Positions 17,156-26,535 of a DNA stretch of 64,000 bases are shown here, piece after piece. The DNA is taken from positions 1 to 64,000 of the forward strand of contig JAHHID010000008.1 in NCBI GenBank assembly GCA_019359015.1. Direction: 5' to 3'. A program made the position numbers and the translations under genes. Numbering within the stretch: position 1 is the stretch's first letter; the number at the start of each line of letters is the position of its first letter. This DNA is from Spirirestis rafaelensis WJT71-NPBG6. Its GTDB lineage: Bacteria; Cyanobacteriota; Cyanobacteriia; Cyanobacteriales; Nostocaceae. Below the pieces are notes generated by a model. That model searched no databases. It was not told the origin of the DNA and worked only from the letters and a program-made list of their open reading frames with translations.

Positions 17156-18157
17156 TTATTCACCCTGATGAATTCGCTGATAAACCAAATCGCGTAATAT
17201 ATTAGCTTTTTGATTAGTAATTGACGAATGCAAACTTCGCAGAGTCATCCGCACCAGGACATTCTTCTGATGGAGTTGGATACCCAAGCGTAGAATCGCT
17301 TTTTCTGGAAGTTGTTGATAGTGAGTTTCGCTTAATATTTCCACTGACTCTAATAATTCAGCATCATTACCCAACACCTCAACTATTTTTTCGCAGATGT
17401 CTTCTAATTCAGTATCTCTCCCGGTGACAATTGACATATCTCGGTTGATAGTGGGTTGATTGGACACTAGACAATAGGGTTCCAGGTTCGTCATTTGGTC
17501 AGCAATTTGGGGATGGGTGCTTCGCAGTAAGCGAATGTCATCTATCCCTTTTATTAACATCGCCAAACGATCTAATCCCCAACCTGATGCTAAACCGCTG
17601 TAACCATGTTGCAGTAAACCTGAGTGAATTTCTCCACATTCTCCGACTTCTAGCCAGTTACCATTAACTAACACCTCAATTTCTACACCGTTGCGAGTGT
17701 AGGGGTGCGCGGTTTCATTTAAGCGGTAAGTTACACCCGGAAGAACTGCATAAAGAATGCTTTCGATTAATTTAACTTTAGAGACGTTACACGGGTTGAT
17801 TAACCACACATCCATTTGATGCGGTTCACCCACATGGCGCTTATCCACCACGTCCCGGCGATAACAAATACCTGGGTGTATAATCAGTTGCTCCCCTTTT
17901 AAATGGGGAAGTAACTCTGGCATTATTGCGCTGGTGTGAGTTCTTAACAGCCTACCATCGCTGAGGTAGCGCGTGTATTTTGGGGAACGAGACAAACTTT
18001 CAGCAGGTATATAAAGCTTGTCGAAATTATTGGCGACTGTGGTGATGGGAGAAGAACGCCAAATAGTTGCTTGTGGATATCCGGACGCTTGAAGAACTTC
18101 AGCTATTTTGTAAACGATAAGATTTATAGCATGAATGCCATTGGCTGGGTTCGTCAA
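17156..18157 (-). CDS. Stand-alone PheRS-like protein (class II core + FDX-ACB domain)
   Basis: Protein of 333 aa. Residues 1-220 are a class II aminoacyl-tRNA synthetase core of the PheS type: RTHTSAIMPELL, then YRRDVVDKRHVGEPHQMDVW (motif 2 region), EIEVLVNGNWLEVGECG and motif 3 ASGWGLDRLAMLIKGI. Residues about 235-333 form a ferredoxin-fold anticodon-binding domain (PTINRDMSIVTG; LRSLHSSITN), which ordinary bacterial PheRS carries on the separate PheT subunit. The order resembles monomeric mitochondrial PheRS. The usual N-terminal coiled coil of PheS is absent. It is probably a paralogue besides the housekeeping PheST. A 64-bp piece of a second copy lies at 47911-47974. Substrate unknown. 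Confidence 0.82.
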   Translation of the reverse strand: MTNPANGIHAINLIVYKIAEVLQASGYPQATIWRSSPITTVANNFDKLYIPAESLSRSPKYTRYLSDGRLLRTHTSAIMPELLPHLKGEQLIIHPGICYRRDVVDKRHVGEPHQMDVWLINPCNVSKVKLIESILYAVLPGVTYRLNETAHPYTRNGVEIEVLVNGNWLEVGECGEIHSGLLQHGYSGLASGWGLDRLAMLIKGIDDIRLLRSTHPQIADQMTNLEPYCLVSNQPTINRDMSIVTGRDTELEDICEKIVEVLGNDAELLESVEILSETHYQQLPEKAILRLGIQLHQKNVLVRMTLRSLHSSITNQKANILRDLVYQRIHQGE

Positions 18158-18336
18158 GTCCGGTTTTAGAAGTCCAGGTGATTCATTTTTTGCCTCTCTG
18201 TTGTGATGTATTTATAATACTACTATTGTAATACATCTAAAGCGGTGTTGTTCATGGTGATCGCTTTTTTTTGTAACCTGTTTTGTTATTCTCAGAGTAA
18301 GGGAGCGCGATCGCTTATTCCACTATCAACCAACCA

Positions 18337-19023
18337 CTAACCATTACCAATTCCAAAGCGATAACCTTTACCGTAAACAGTGTGAATTAATTGCGTTTCA
18401 CCAGGTACTTCAATCTTGCGACGCAATAAGCGAATTAATGCTGCTATCACATTGCTGCTTGGTTGTTCATCATCTGACCACAAATGCTGCATAATTTGCC
18501 CGTGAGTCAGCAACTGTCCAGTATTTTCCATGAAATATTGCAACAGTTGACTTTCTTTTTCAGATAGTTCTATTATCCGTCCTGGGCGAAAGGCTACTTG
18601 GTTTTCGCTATCGAGTTCTAAATCAGCTACAGTCAGCTTGGCTGTGGTGGTTTGCGCTTCCGCACCAGAACGACGCAACAAAGCACGCACTCGCGCTAGT
18701 AATTCCCGCAATTCAAACGGTTTAACCAAATAGTCATCCGCACCAGCATCTAAACCTTCTACTCTGTCATCTAAAGTATCTTTAGCCGTAAGAAAGAGCA
18801 CGGGTGTAGTTTTGCTACTACGTCGTAATTCTTGACAAATTTCTAATCCGGTTTTTCCCGGCAGCATCCAATCTAAAATTAGTAAGTCATAATTACCAGC
18901 TTCGGCAAGTTGGCTACCATTTGTCCCATCATAAACCGCATCCACACTGTAACCCTCGCGAGTTAACACGCGACTTAAGGGATCAGTTAGCTCAACTTCA
19001 TCATCAACCAATAAAATTCTCAT
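18337..19023 (-). CDS. rppA: OmpR-family response regulator RppA
   Basis: Two-component DNA-binding regulator, 228 aa. The receiver domain has the acidic pair DDE near the N-terminus, phospho-acceptor Asp in LLILDWMLPGKTG, Thr in VLFLTAKD and Lys in DDYLVKPFELRELLARVRAL. A winged-helix output domain follows (ELSEKESQLLQYFMENTG; HTVYGKGYRFGIG). The receiver closely matches cyanobacterial RppA/NrsR, regulators linked to photosynthesis redox control and nickel response in Synechocystis. A cognate kinase gene (rppB) is not adjacent here, so it is an orphan in this window. Confidence 0.88.
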   Translation of the reverse strand: MRILLVDDEVELTDPLSRVLTREGYSVDAVYDGTNGSQLAEAGNYDLLILDWMLPGKTGLEICQELRRSSKTTPVLFLTAKDTLDDRVEGLDAGADDYLVKPFELRELLARVRALLRRSGAEAQTTTAKLTVADLELDSENQVAFRPGRIIELSEKESQLLQYFMENTGQLLTHGQIMQHLWSDDEQPSSNVIAALIRLLRRKIEVPGETQLIHTVYGKGYRFGIGNG

Positions 19024-19292
19024 GATGCTTTTATCGACACTCCCCGATTGAAAAATACGAGGATTCTTGCTTCACAGAAATTCAAACGAATTTACCCGAA
19101 GCCGCGCATCTACCCTTACGGGTTCGATAGATATAATATCACGATTATATTACCGTAGTTAAAACCGCACCCGAAGCGTATTTCATCCACGCATCTTTAA
19201 GCCAAGTGGCTTTTATACTCTTAAGGGCGAATTTTTGGTAAGCAATAGAGATATTCTCAATAGTGATGAATCGCATGTTTATACCAAAAAAA

Positions 19293-19964
19293 ATGCTTAC
19301 TGTTGCTTTGCCAAAAGGGGAACTACTCAAAAATAGCATCCATTTGTTACAATCTGTCGGATTAGATTTTAGTGCTTTTTTAGATTCAGGAACTCGCCAA
19401 CTTCAGATTCCTGACACTACGGGTAAAGCAAAAGCTCTGCTGGTAAGGGCGCAAGATGTACCTGTTTATGTAGAATATGGTCAGGCGCAACTGGGTATTG
19501 TAGGTTACGACGTACTGCGAGAGAAAAAGCCGCAAGTTGCTCACTTGGTAGATTTGGAGTTTGGCTATTGTCGCATGTCTGTGGCGGTGAAAGCATCGAG
19601 TCCTTACCGTTCGGCGTTGGAATTACCTGCTGATGGTAGAGTAGCATCAAAATATGTGAATTGCGCTCGTGAATATTTCCACAGTTTGGACTTACCTGTT
19701 GAAATTGTCCCGCTGTATGGTTCAGTGGAATTGGGACCAATTACGGGAATGTCAGAAGCGATCGTTGATTTGGTTTCTTCAGGACGGACATTGCGCGAAA
19801 ATGGTTTGATTGAAATTGCTACATTGTATGAAAGCACAGCACGATTAATTGCTCATCCGCTAAGTTATCGCCTTAACACAGGTAATTTGCACAACTTGGT
19901 TGAGGATATGCGTTCTGCGAAGCGATCGCCATCAGGAGACTCGCAGATGTCTACAACAGTTTAA
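19293..19964 (+). CDS. hisG: ATP phosphoribosyltransferase, short form HisG
   Basis: First enzyme of histidine synthesis (ATP + PRPP to phosphoribosyl-ATP). At about 223 aa it is the short form, which needs HisZ as regulatory subunit; hisZ is not in this window. Motifs: [16 protein letters not shown] at the N-terminus, [22 protein letters not shown] and the PRPP loop region [20 protein letters not shown] 19293 gives the typical family start; the frame is open 30 bp further upstream (GTG 19263). The last 20 residues ([16 protein letters not shown]) are encoded by a HIP1-containing dispersed short repeat, a harmless-looking C-terminal tail. Confidence 0.95.
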   Translation: MLTVALPKGELLKNSIHLLQSVGLDFSAFLDSGTRQLQIPDTTGKAKALLVRAQDVPVYVEYGQAQLGIVGYDVLREKKPQVAHLVDLEFGYCRMSVAVKASSPYRSALELPADGRVASKYVNCAREYFHSLDLPVEIVPLYGSVELGPITGMSEAIVDLVSSGRTLRENGLIEIATLYESTARLIAHPLSYRLNTGNLHNLVEDMRSAKRSPSGDSQMSTTV

Positions 19965-20266
19965 AATATTATTTCATCTACCCTTTATCCTCTCTTAGAT
20001 AGATGTAGTTTTTTGACAAACATGCATCTTCGTTAGTGTGGGTGATAGGGTAGTAGAAAAACAAACTCAAAGGTAAGAGCGAAAAAAACTGTCTGTTGAA
20101 AATAATAAAAACAAGCTACTACGCCACGGTGTAAATAAAGCACCAATGACAAATCTTTGAAAGGCTGGTTATACGGATTTATTCATTTCATACTTCAGCC
20201 TTTTTGTAATACCCTAAAAAGCTAAAAAGAAAAAAGATTATTTAGTTATTACTAAAAAAATTAATA
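19965..20266. other. Intergenic region between hisG and the sensor-kinase operon
   Basis: About 300 bp, AT-rich, no ORF. A weak stem AAGGCTG/CAGCCTT with a long loop ending in TTTTT (20161-20205) could terminate hisG transcription. The promoter of the kinase operon should lie after it. Nothing else was recognised. Confidence 0.5.
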
Positions 20267-23200
20267 ATGAAAGCTTTAGATAACAACGAAATGGCGAGGC
20301 TAGAAGGTCTTCGGGAATATCAAATTCTTGACACTGAACCAGAAGAAGCCTACGACAATATCGCACAGTTGGCTGCCTTTATTTGTAATGCTCCCATAGT
20401 TTTAGTCAATTTCATCGACGAAAATCGTCAGTGGTTTAAGGCAAAACTAGGTTTGGATTGTAGAGAAATGCCGCGTAGTGTTGGCTTATCTTATCTTTGC
20501 CAAGAGCGACGTGAACTAGTGCTAATTCCGGATACATTGGCTGATGAACAGTTTGCAAATAATTTGGTAGTGACAGGCTATCCCAATGTGCGCTTTTATG
20601 CAGGTGTTCCCCTGATTACCCCTAGGGGAGATATGGTCGGAACCCTGTGCGTAATTGATCGCGAACCACGGGAACTTAGCGAAAAACAAGTGGAAGCGCT
20701 TAAGGCACTGAGTCGCCAAGTTATCGATCAACTGGAGCTAAGGCGTAATTTAACTCAGGTGTGCCGTTTTGCCCAAGAACTCAAGCGTACTGAACAAAAA
20801 CTGGCACACAGCGAAAATCTTCTCCGCACAATTATTCAGTCAGAACCGGAGTGCGTAAAATTACTTGCCAAGGATGGCACATTGCTTGACATGAACCCGG
20901 CTGGACTGGCGATGATAGAGGCTGATTCCCTCAATCAGGTACAGGGACGCTGCATTTATCCGATAGTCGCAGCTGAACATCGTCAAGCTTTTGTAAATTT
21001 GACCGAGAGGGTTTTTCAAGGTGAAACAGAAATTTTAGAGTTTGAAATTATTGGATTTAAGGGCAACCGTCGCTGGTTAGAAACTAACGCTGCCCCCCTT
21101 CGCGATGCTAATGAGGAAATCATTGCTTTATTGTCAGTCACACGCGATATTACTGAACGCAAGCAAACTGAAGCATCCTTGCGCGAGAGCGAACAACGGC
21201 TGAAAATCGCATTGCAAGCGGCTAAACTCGGTTCTTGGGAGCTAAATTTGCAAACAAACGAGTTATCGGCATCTAATCAATGCAAAGTAAACTTTGGTTT
21301 GCCACCCGAATTTGAGCTTTCTTACAGTGCCTTGGAAGAACGCATCCATCCTGACGATCGCGCTTACAGGCAAGAGCAGATACAACAAGCTTTGGAGCAA
21401 CACAAAGATTATGAAGCAGAGTATCGAAATATCTGGCTCGATAATAGTGTTCACTGGCTATTAGCACGAGGTCAGACGATCTACGAAGCTGATGGTAGTC
21501 CGGCGCGGATGATTGGTGTCACACTTGACATCACCTCTCGCAAACAAGCAGAAGAAGAACGTCAAAGACTTTTGATGCAAGAGCAGGCAGCACGGGCAGA
21601 GGCAGAAGCTGCTCGTAACCAAAGCATTAATATTCTAGAGAGTATTACTGATGGCTTTTATACCCTAGATAACGAGTGGCGTTTTATTTACATGAACCAA
21701 CAAGCAGAACCGCTTTTACGCAGAAAGCGCTCAGAACTGCTTGGTAAGTGCATATGGGATGAGTTTCCCGAAGCAGTTGGTTCCATCTTTGAGCAGGAAT
21801 ATCGCAATGCGGTAGCCCAGCAGGTGAGTGTCTCCTTTGAAGTTTTTTACCCACCGTTAGATACCTGGTTTGAAGTCCATGTTTATCCTGCCTCTGAAGG
21901 TCTATCAGTATACTTTGAGGACGTTAATGAGCGAAAACAAGCAGAAATTGCCCTGCAAGAAAGTGAACAGCGCTGGCAATTAGCGCTGCGTGGTAATAAT
22001 GATGGCATTTGGGACTGGGACCTTAGAACCAATGAAGTATTCTTCTCACCTCGTTGGCGAGAAATGTTGGGGTATGAAGAACACGAAATTGCTAACCATA
22101 TAGATGAATGGAAACAACGAGTTCATCCTGATGATTTGGGTTGGGTACTTGAAGCTGTTCAAAAGCACTTTGCCCAGAGAACCCCGTTTTATATTGCCGA
22201 GTATCGGATGCAGTGTAAAGACAGCACTTATAAATGGATTTTAGATCGAGGTCAGGCACTTTGGGATGAAACAGGCGATGTAGTGCGAATGGTCGGTTCC
22301 CATAGTGATATTAACGATCGCAAGTTAGCTGAAGAAAAATTAAAGCATCAAAATCAGCGATCGCAACTTTTTGGCGAAATCAGTCTGAAAATTCGTCAAT
22401 CTTTACAACTGGAGGAAATTCTCCAAACTACTGTCACTGAAGTCCAAAAGCTACTAAACGCCAATCGCGTTGTTATCTATCGTCTGTGGACTGATGGATC
22501 GGGAACTGTGGTGCAAGAGGCAGTAGAGCCTGATTATCCCCCGGTTTTGGGGCAAAACACCTCCGATACCTGCTTTCCAGAAAAATATCAACAAGCGTAT
22601 CGTCAGGGAAGAGTGGGTGCGATCGCCGATATTACAAAAGCGAACATCCAACCTTGCCATAAAGAATTTCTCCTAAAATATGGCGTAAAAGCAAACCTTG
22701 TAGTGCCAATTCTACTTAGAGAAAATCTTTGGGGGTTGCTAATTGCCCATCAGTGCGACGCAGAACGACAATGGAGTAATCCAGAAATCGAGTTGTTGCA
22801 ACAGTTAGCAAACCAAATTGGTATTGCCTTGGCTCAAGCGCAGTTGTTGGAACAAGAAACCCGTCAACGCGAAGAATTGGCTCGTTCTAACAGCGAACTG
22901 GAACAGTTTGCTTACGTCGCTTCTCATGATTTGCAAGAACCGTTGCGGATGGTGACGAGTTATTTACAACTGCTACAGCGAAGATATCAAGGCTCACTTG
23001 ATGCGAAAGCAGATCAGTTTATCGACTATGCTGTAGATGGGGCAATAAGGATGCAGACACTAATTAACGATCTGCTGAACTTTTCGCGTGTCAACACTCG
23101 CGGACAAGCCTTGGTGAGTGTTGATTGTAATAGTATCTTACAACTGGCGATCGCTAATCTCAAAATTGCTATTGAGGAAAGTGGCGCAATTATAACTCAT

Positions 23201-23575
23201 GATCCTTTACCTGAAGTAAAAGCTGATGCTAGCCAATTAAATCAGGTATTTCAAAACCTGATCAGTAATGCGATCAAATTCCGTAGGGAAATTCCGCTGC
23301 AAATTCATATTGGGGTAGAAAGGAAATCAGAAAACGAATGGCTGTTTTCAGTACGCGATAATGGCATTGGCATTGAAAAGCAGTATAGCGAGCGCATCTT
23401 TATAATATTTCAGCGCTTGCACGGCAGAAGTAAGTATCAGGGTACAGGTATTGGACTAGCAATTTGTAAGAAAATCATAGAACGCCACGGCGGAAGTATC
23501 TGGATTGAGTCAGAATTGAACAAAGGTTCAATTTTCTACTTTACAATTCCAGATACCACAGACAAGCGATCGTAA
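20267..23575 (+). CDS. Histidine kinase with GAF, four PAS and a DXCF cyanobacteriochrome GAF
   Basis: Cytoplasmic sensor kinase, 1102 aa, no membrane helices. Order: GAF (about 10-165), PAS/PAC units at about 185-300, 305-430, 450-565 and 570-695, a second GAF (705-865), HisKA with phospho-acceptor His887 (YVASHDLQEPLRM), then an HATPase_c domain (N-box NQVFQNLISNAIKFR, DNGIGI, GTGIGLAICKKI). The second GAF has a D-x-C-F motif (SDTCFPEKY, Cys769) and a canonical bilin Cys-His pair (QPCHKEFL, Cys797) before VKANLVVPIL and LWGLLIAHQC. The 28-residue Cys spacing equals that of TePixJ, so it probably binds phycocyanobilin or phycoviolobilin. The gene is followed after 17 bp by an Rcp1-like regulator. 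Confidence 0.9.
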   Translation: MKALDNNEMARLEGLREYQILDTEPEEAYDNIAQLAAFICNAPIVLVNFIDENRQWFKAKLGLDCREMPRSVGLSYLCQERRELVLIPDTLADEQFANNLVVTGYPNVRFYAGVPLITPRGDMVGTLCVIDREPRELSEKQVEALKALSRQVIDQLELRRNLTQVCRFAQELKRTEQKLAHSENLLRTIIQSEPECVKLLAKDGTLLDMNPAGLAMIEADSLNQVQGRCIYPIVAAEHRQAFVNLTERVFQGETEILEFEIIGFKGNRRWLETNAAPLRDANEEIIALLSVTRDITERKQTEASLRESEQRLKIALQAAKLGSWELNLQTNELSASNQCKVNFGLPPEFELSYSALEERIHPDDRAYRQEQIQQALEQHKDYEAEYRNIWLDNSVHWLLARGQTIYEADGSPARMIGVTLDITSRKQAEEERQRLLMQEQAARAEAEAARNQSINILESITDGFYTLDNEWRFIYMNQQAEPLLRRKRSELLGKCIWDEFPEAVGSIFEQEYRNAVAQQVSVSFEVFYPPLDTWFEVHVYPASEGLSVYFEDVNERKQAEIALQESEQRWQLALRGNNDGIWDWDLRTNEVFFSPRWREMLGYEEHEIANHIDEWKQRVHPDDLGWVLEAVQKHFAQRTPFYIAEYRMQCKDSTYKWILDRGQALWDETGDVVRMVGSHSDINDRKLAEEKLKHQNQRSQLFGEISLKIRQSLQLEEILQTTVTEVQKLLNANRVVIYRLWTDGSGTVVQEAVEPDYPPVLGQNTSDTCFPEKYQQAYRQGRVGAIADITKANIQPCHKEFLLKYGVKANLVVPILLRENLWGLLIAHQCDAERQWSNPEIELLQQLANQIGIALAQAQLLEQETRQREELARSNSELEQFAYVASHDLQEPLRMVTSYLQLLQRRYQGSLDAKADQFIDYAVDGAIRMQTLINDLLNFSRVNTRGQALVSVDCNSILQLAIANLKIAIEESGAIITHDPLPEVKADASQLNQVFQNLISNAIKFRREIPLQIHIGVERKSENEWLFSVRDNGIGIEKQYSERIFIIFQRLHGRSKYQGTGIGLAICKKIIERHGGSIWIESELNKGSIFYFTIPDTTDKRS

Positions 23576-23592
23576 TTATTAAAGCAACGATT

Positions 23593-24018
23593 ATGCCCAT
23601 AGAGGTTTTGCTAGTAGAAGACAATCCTGGGGATGCCGAACTCACCAAGATAGCTCTTGAAGAGAGCAAAATCTCTGTTCACTTAAATGTGGTCGAGGAT
23701 GGTGTTGAGGCAATGGCATTTTTACGGAAAGTAGGAAGATATATTACGATGCCACATCCAGATATAATATTGCTGGATTTTAACTTGCCTAAAAAAGATG
23801 GGCGGGAGGTACTTGCAGAAATTAAAGCTGACGAAACTCTCAAACGAATTCCTGTGGTCGTTTTGACAACCTCTCAAGCGGAAGAAGATATCCTGAAAGC
23901 TTATAACCTTTGTGCTAACTGTTACATCAGTAAACCAGTTGATTTCGATCAATTCGTTAAAATTATACAGTCGATAGAAAACTTTTGGTTTAACATCGTC
24001 AAACTGCCGTCGGAGTAA
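23593..24018 (+). CDS. Rcp1-like single-domain response regulator
   Basis: CheY-like receiver, 141 aa, without output domain. It has the acidic site LLVEDNPGDAE, phospho-acceptor Asp in IILLDFNLPKKDGREVL, VVVLTTSQAEED and Lys in CYISKPVDFDQF. The LPKKDGREVLAEIKAD and VVVLTTS blocks and the C-terminal IENFWFNIVKLP tail match the Rcp1 family, the phosphorylation partners of cyanobacterial phytochrome kinases. It sits between two kinase genes (17 bp and 5 bp gaps) and probably relays phosphate between them. Confidence 0.92.
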   Translation: MPIEVLLVEDNPGDAELTKIALEESKISVHLNVVEDGVEAMAFLRKVGRYITMPHPDIILLDFNLPKKDGREVLAEIKADETLKRIPVVVLTTSQAEEDILKAYNLCANCYISKPVDFDQFVKIIQSIENFWFNIVKLPSE

Positions 24019-24023
24019 ATAAT

Positions 24024-26318
24024 ATGGCAGATCAACCTATTCTCGTTCTGTTGGTTGAAGACAACCCTGGTGATGTCCTGTTGTTGCAGGAATTTTTATT
24101 AGATGTCACCTCTAGTGAGATCAACTTAAAAGCAGTTGAGTGCATTGAGGAAGCGTTAAATTGTCTAGAAAAAGAAAGCTTTGATGTCATTTTGCTAGAC
24201 TTATCCTTGCCAGATAGTCAAGGGCTAGAAACCTTTGTCAAAATTCATCGTCAGGTTCCCGCTATTCCGATTATCGTGATAACAGGTTTAGATGATGAAA
24301 CCTTAGCAACCACAGCTGTACAACAGGGAGCACAGGATTATTTAGTCAAAGGACAGGTGAGTGGCGACTTGCTAGTACGTTCTATGCGCTATGCTATTGA
24401 GCGTCAACGAGCAGAGGTAGCACTGCGGCAGAGTGAGGAACGATTTCGGGTTGCTTTAAAAAACTCTCCTATCTTTGTTTTCAACCAGGACAGGGACTTA
24501 CGCTATACCTGGGTTTATAATCCCCCAATGGGATGGACTGTTGAAAATATTTTAGGCAAGCAAGACTCGGATATTATTTTAGAAGAAGATGCCCAACGTT
24601 TAACCGCGATTAAACGTCGTGTACTCGCTAGTGGTATAGGAACTAGAGAAGAAGTATCTACAACAACTGAAAAAGAAACTCGATATTACGACTTAACCAT
24701 AGAGCCATTACGGAATGAGTCGCAACAGGTGATAGGAGTCACCGGTGCCAGTATTGATATTAGCGAACGCCAAACCGCACTGCGCCAACGCCAAGTTGCC
24801 GAAGAGACAATCCGTGAACAAGCGGCATTGCTTGACATTACAACAGACGCAATTTTTGTTCGAGATTTAGACAACCGTATTCTATTTTGGAACAAAAGCG
24901 CAGAATATCTTTATGGCTGGCAGGCAGAAGAAGCTGTGGGAAAGATTGTCACCGAACTTTTATATAATGAAAGTCCTCCGGAAATCGAAGCAGCTATTTT
25001 TACAGTTGTCGCTCAAGGTAAATGGCAGGGTGAACTATCTAAAGTTAGTAAAGCTGGCAAAGAAATTTTAGTTGAAAGTCGCTGGACTCTGGTTTGCGAT
25101 GAAACCGGAAAGCCCAAATCAATTCTTACTGTTGATACAGATATTACCGAAAAAAAACAACTGCAAGGGCAATTGTTTCGCGCTCAACGCTTGGAAAGTA
25201 TTGGCACTCTGGCAAGCGGTATTGCCCACGATCTGAACAATATCCTGACACCGATTTTGGCAGTAGCTCAACTGCTACCACTGAAATTTCCCAATGTTTA
25301 CGAAGAAGACGATCGCCTGCTGACCATATTAGAAGATAGCGCCAAACGCGGAGCCGATCTAGTTAAACAAGTTCTGTCGTTTGCACGTGGTGTCGAAGGC
25401 AAGCGCATGACTTTGCAACCCAGGCATCTGATTCGAGAAGTTGCCAAAATTATTAAAGAGACGTTTCCCAAATCTATGGAACTCTCCATTGATGTATCGC
25501 AAAACCTGTGGACAGTTTATGGAGATAGTACACAACTACATCAAGTGCTGATGAATCTTTGCGTCAATGCCCGCGATGCTATGCCCGATGGTGGTACTTT
25601 AAGTATCTCTGCGGAAAATCTGTTTATTGATGAAAATTATAGCCGGATGAATCTGGAAGCCAAAAGCGGACCATACACTGTGATTACAGTTACGGATACT
25701 GGAATTGGCATTCCTAAAGAAATAATAGATAGAATTTTTGAGCCTTTTTTCACAACAAAAGAACTAGGCAAAGGCACCGGGTTGGGACTTTCTACAGCGA
25801 TTGGCATTATCAAAAGCCACGGTGGTTTTGTGAATGTATATAGTCAGGTGGGAAGTGGCACCCGCTTTCAGGTGTATTTACCCGCAGTGCAGGAAATGGA
25901 AATACAAACTGAAGAAGATTTGACACCTCTAAATGGAAGTGGAGAATTGATTTTGGTTGTAGATGACGAAACGTTTATTCAAGACACCATTAAAACCTCG
26001 TTGACAATTCACAACTACAAAACTCTAATTGCAAGTGATGGAATTGAGGCGATCGCTTTATACGTCGAACATCAAAACGAAATTAGTGCAGTACTTATCG
26101 ATATGATGCTACCTGTACTGGATGGTTTCACTACTATCCGTACCTTGCAAAAAATCAATCCACAGGTAAAAGTTATTGCTACCAGCGGACTTACCCCCAG
26201 TAGTAAGTTGGCAGCATTGACTAACATTCATGTCAAAACATTTTTGTCGAAGCCTTACACTGTCAAGGAATTATTGCACAGCTTACATAAGGTTCTTTCC
26301 GGAAATTATTTTCAATAA
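24024..26318 (+). CDS. Hybrid histidine kinase, REC-PAS-PAS-HisKA-HATPase-REC
   Basis: Protein of 764 aa, soluble. The N-terminal receiver (about 6-125) has LLVEDNPGDVLLL, DVILLDLSLPDSQG and an Asp acceptor. Two PAS units follow (about 140-250 and 265-375), then HisKA with His402 (SGIAHDLNNILTPIL), HATPase_c (HQVLMNLCVNARDAMPDGG; TDTGIGIP; GKGTGLGLSTAIGI) and a C-terminal receiver (LVVDDETFIQD; AVLIDMMLPVLDG; FLSKPYTVKELL). It starts 5 bp after the Rcp1-like gene, in the same operon as the putative cyanobacteriochrome kinase, giving a multistep phosphorelay layout. No DNA-binding output domain is encoded nearby. Confidence 0.93.
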   Translation: MADQPILVLLVEDNPGDVLLLQEFLLDVTSSEINLKAVECIEEALNCLEKESFDVILLDLSLPDSQGLETFVKIHRQVPAIPIIVITGLDDETLATTAVQQGAQDYLVKGQVSGDLLVRSMRYAIERQRAEVALRQSEERFRVALKNSPIFVFNQDRDLRYTWVYNPPMGWTVENILGKQDSDIILEEDAQRLTAIKRRVLASGIGTREEVSTTTEKETRYYDLTIEPLRNESQQVIGVTGASIDISERQTALRQRQVAEETIREQAALLDITTDAIFVRDLDNRILFWNKSAEYLYGWQAEEAVGKIVTELLYNESPPEIEAAIFTVVAQGKWQGELSKVSKAGKEILVESRWTLVCDETGKPKSILTVDTDITEKKQLQGQLFRAQRLESIGTLASGIAHDLNNILTPILAVAQLLPLKFPNVYEEDDRLLTILEDSAKRGADLVKQVLSFARGVEGKRMTLQPRHLIREVAKIIKETFPKSMELSIDVSQNLWTVYGDSTQLHQVLMNLCVNARDAMPDGGTLSISAENLFIDENYSRMNLEAKSGPYTVITVTDTGIGIPKEIIDRIFEPFFTTKELGKGTGLGLSTAIGIIKSHGGFVNVYSQVGSGTRFQVYLPAVQEMEIQTEEDLTPLNGSGELILVVDDETFIQDTIKTSLTIHNYKTLIASDGIEAIALYVEHQNEISAVLIDMMLPVLDGFTTIRTLQKINPQVKVIATSGLTPSSKLAALTNIHVKTFLSKPYTVKELLHSLHKVLSGNYFQ

Positions 26319-26358
26319 CTTGGGCATGACAACTCTCACCGCTAACCGCAACTGGTAC

Positions 26359-26493
26359 AGGACTTACGCAACTGGCACATATCTTCATGTCAAGAGTCAA
26401 CAGTCAACAGTCAAAAGTCAAGGTTTTTGGAATGCGTGAATGCGTGACTAGGGACAATTTTTGCGAAAAAAATATGACACTTGCGTAAGTCCT
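26359..26493. mobile_element. Miniature inverted-repeat element (about 135 bp)
   Basis: Termini AGGACTTACGCAA (26359 onward) and TTGCGTAAGTCCT (26481-26493) are perfect inverted repeats, extended imperfectly (CTGGCACA against TGACAC). TGGTA occurs on both sides (26353-26357 and 26496-26500), a possible target duplication. The interior holds GTCAACA/GTCAAAA heptamer repeats (26395-26420). No ORF. AGGACTTACGCA ends are common in Nostocales miniature elements. Confidence 0.75.
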
Positions 26494-26535
26494 ATGGTAT
26501 AGCGGGAGCATATCAAATTCACAAATTCTTATCAC

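Noticed and set aside
18200-18240. Possible Zur box for the PheRS-like gene (GATGTATT...AATACATC)
   Set aside because: It is an inverted repeat but does not match TGATAATNATTATCA; no zinc control is claimed for this gene.
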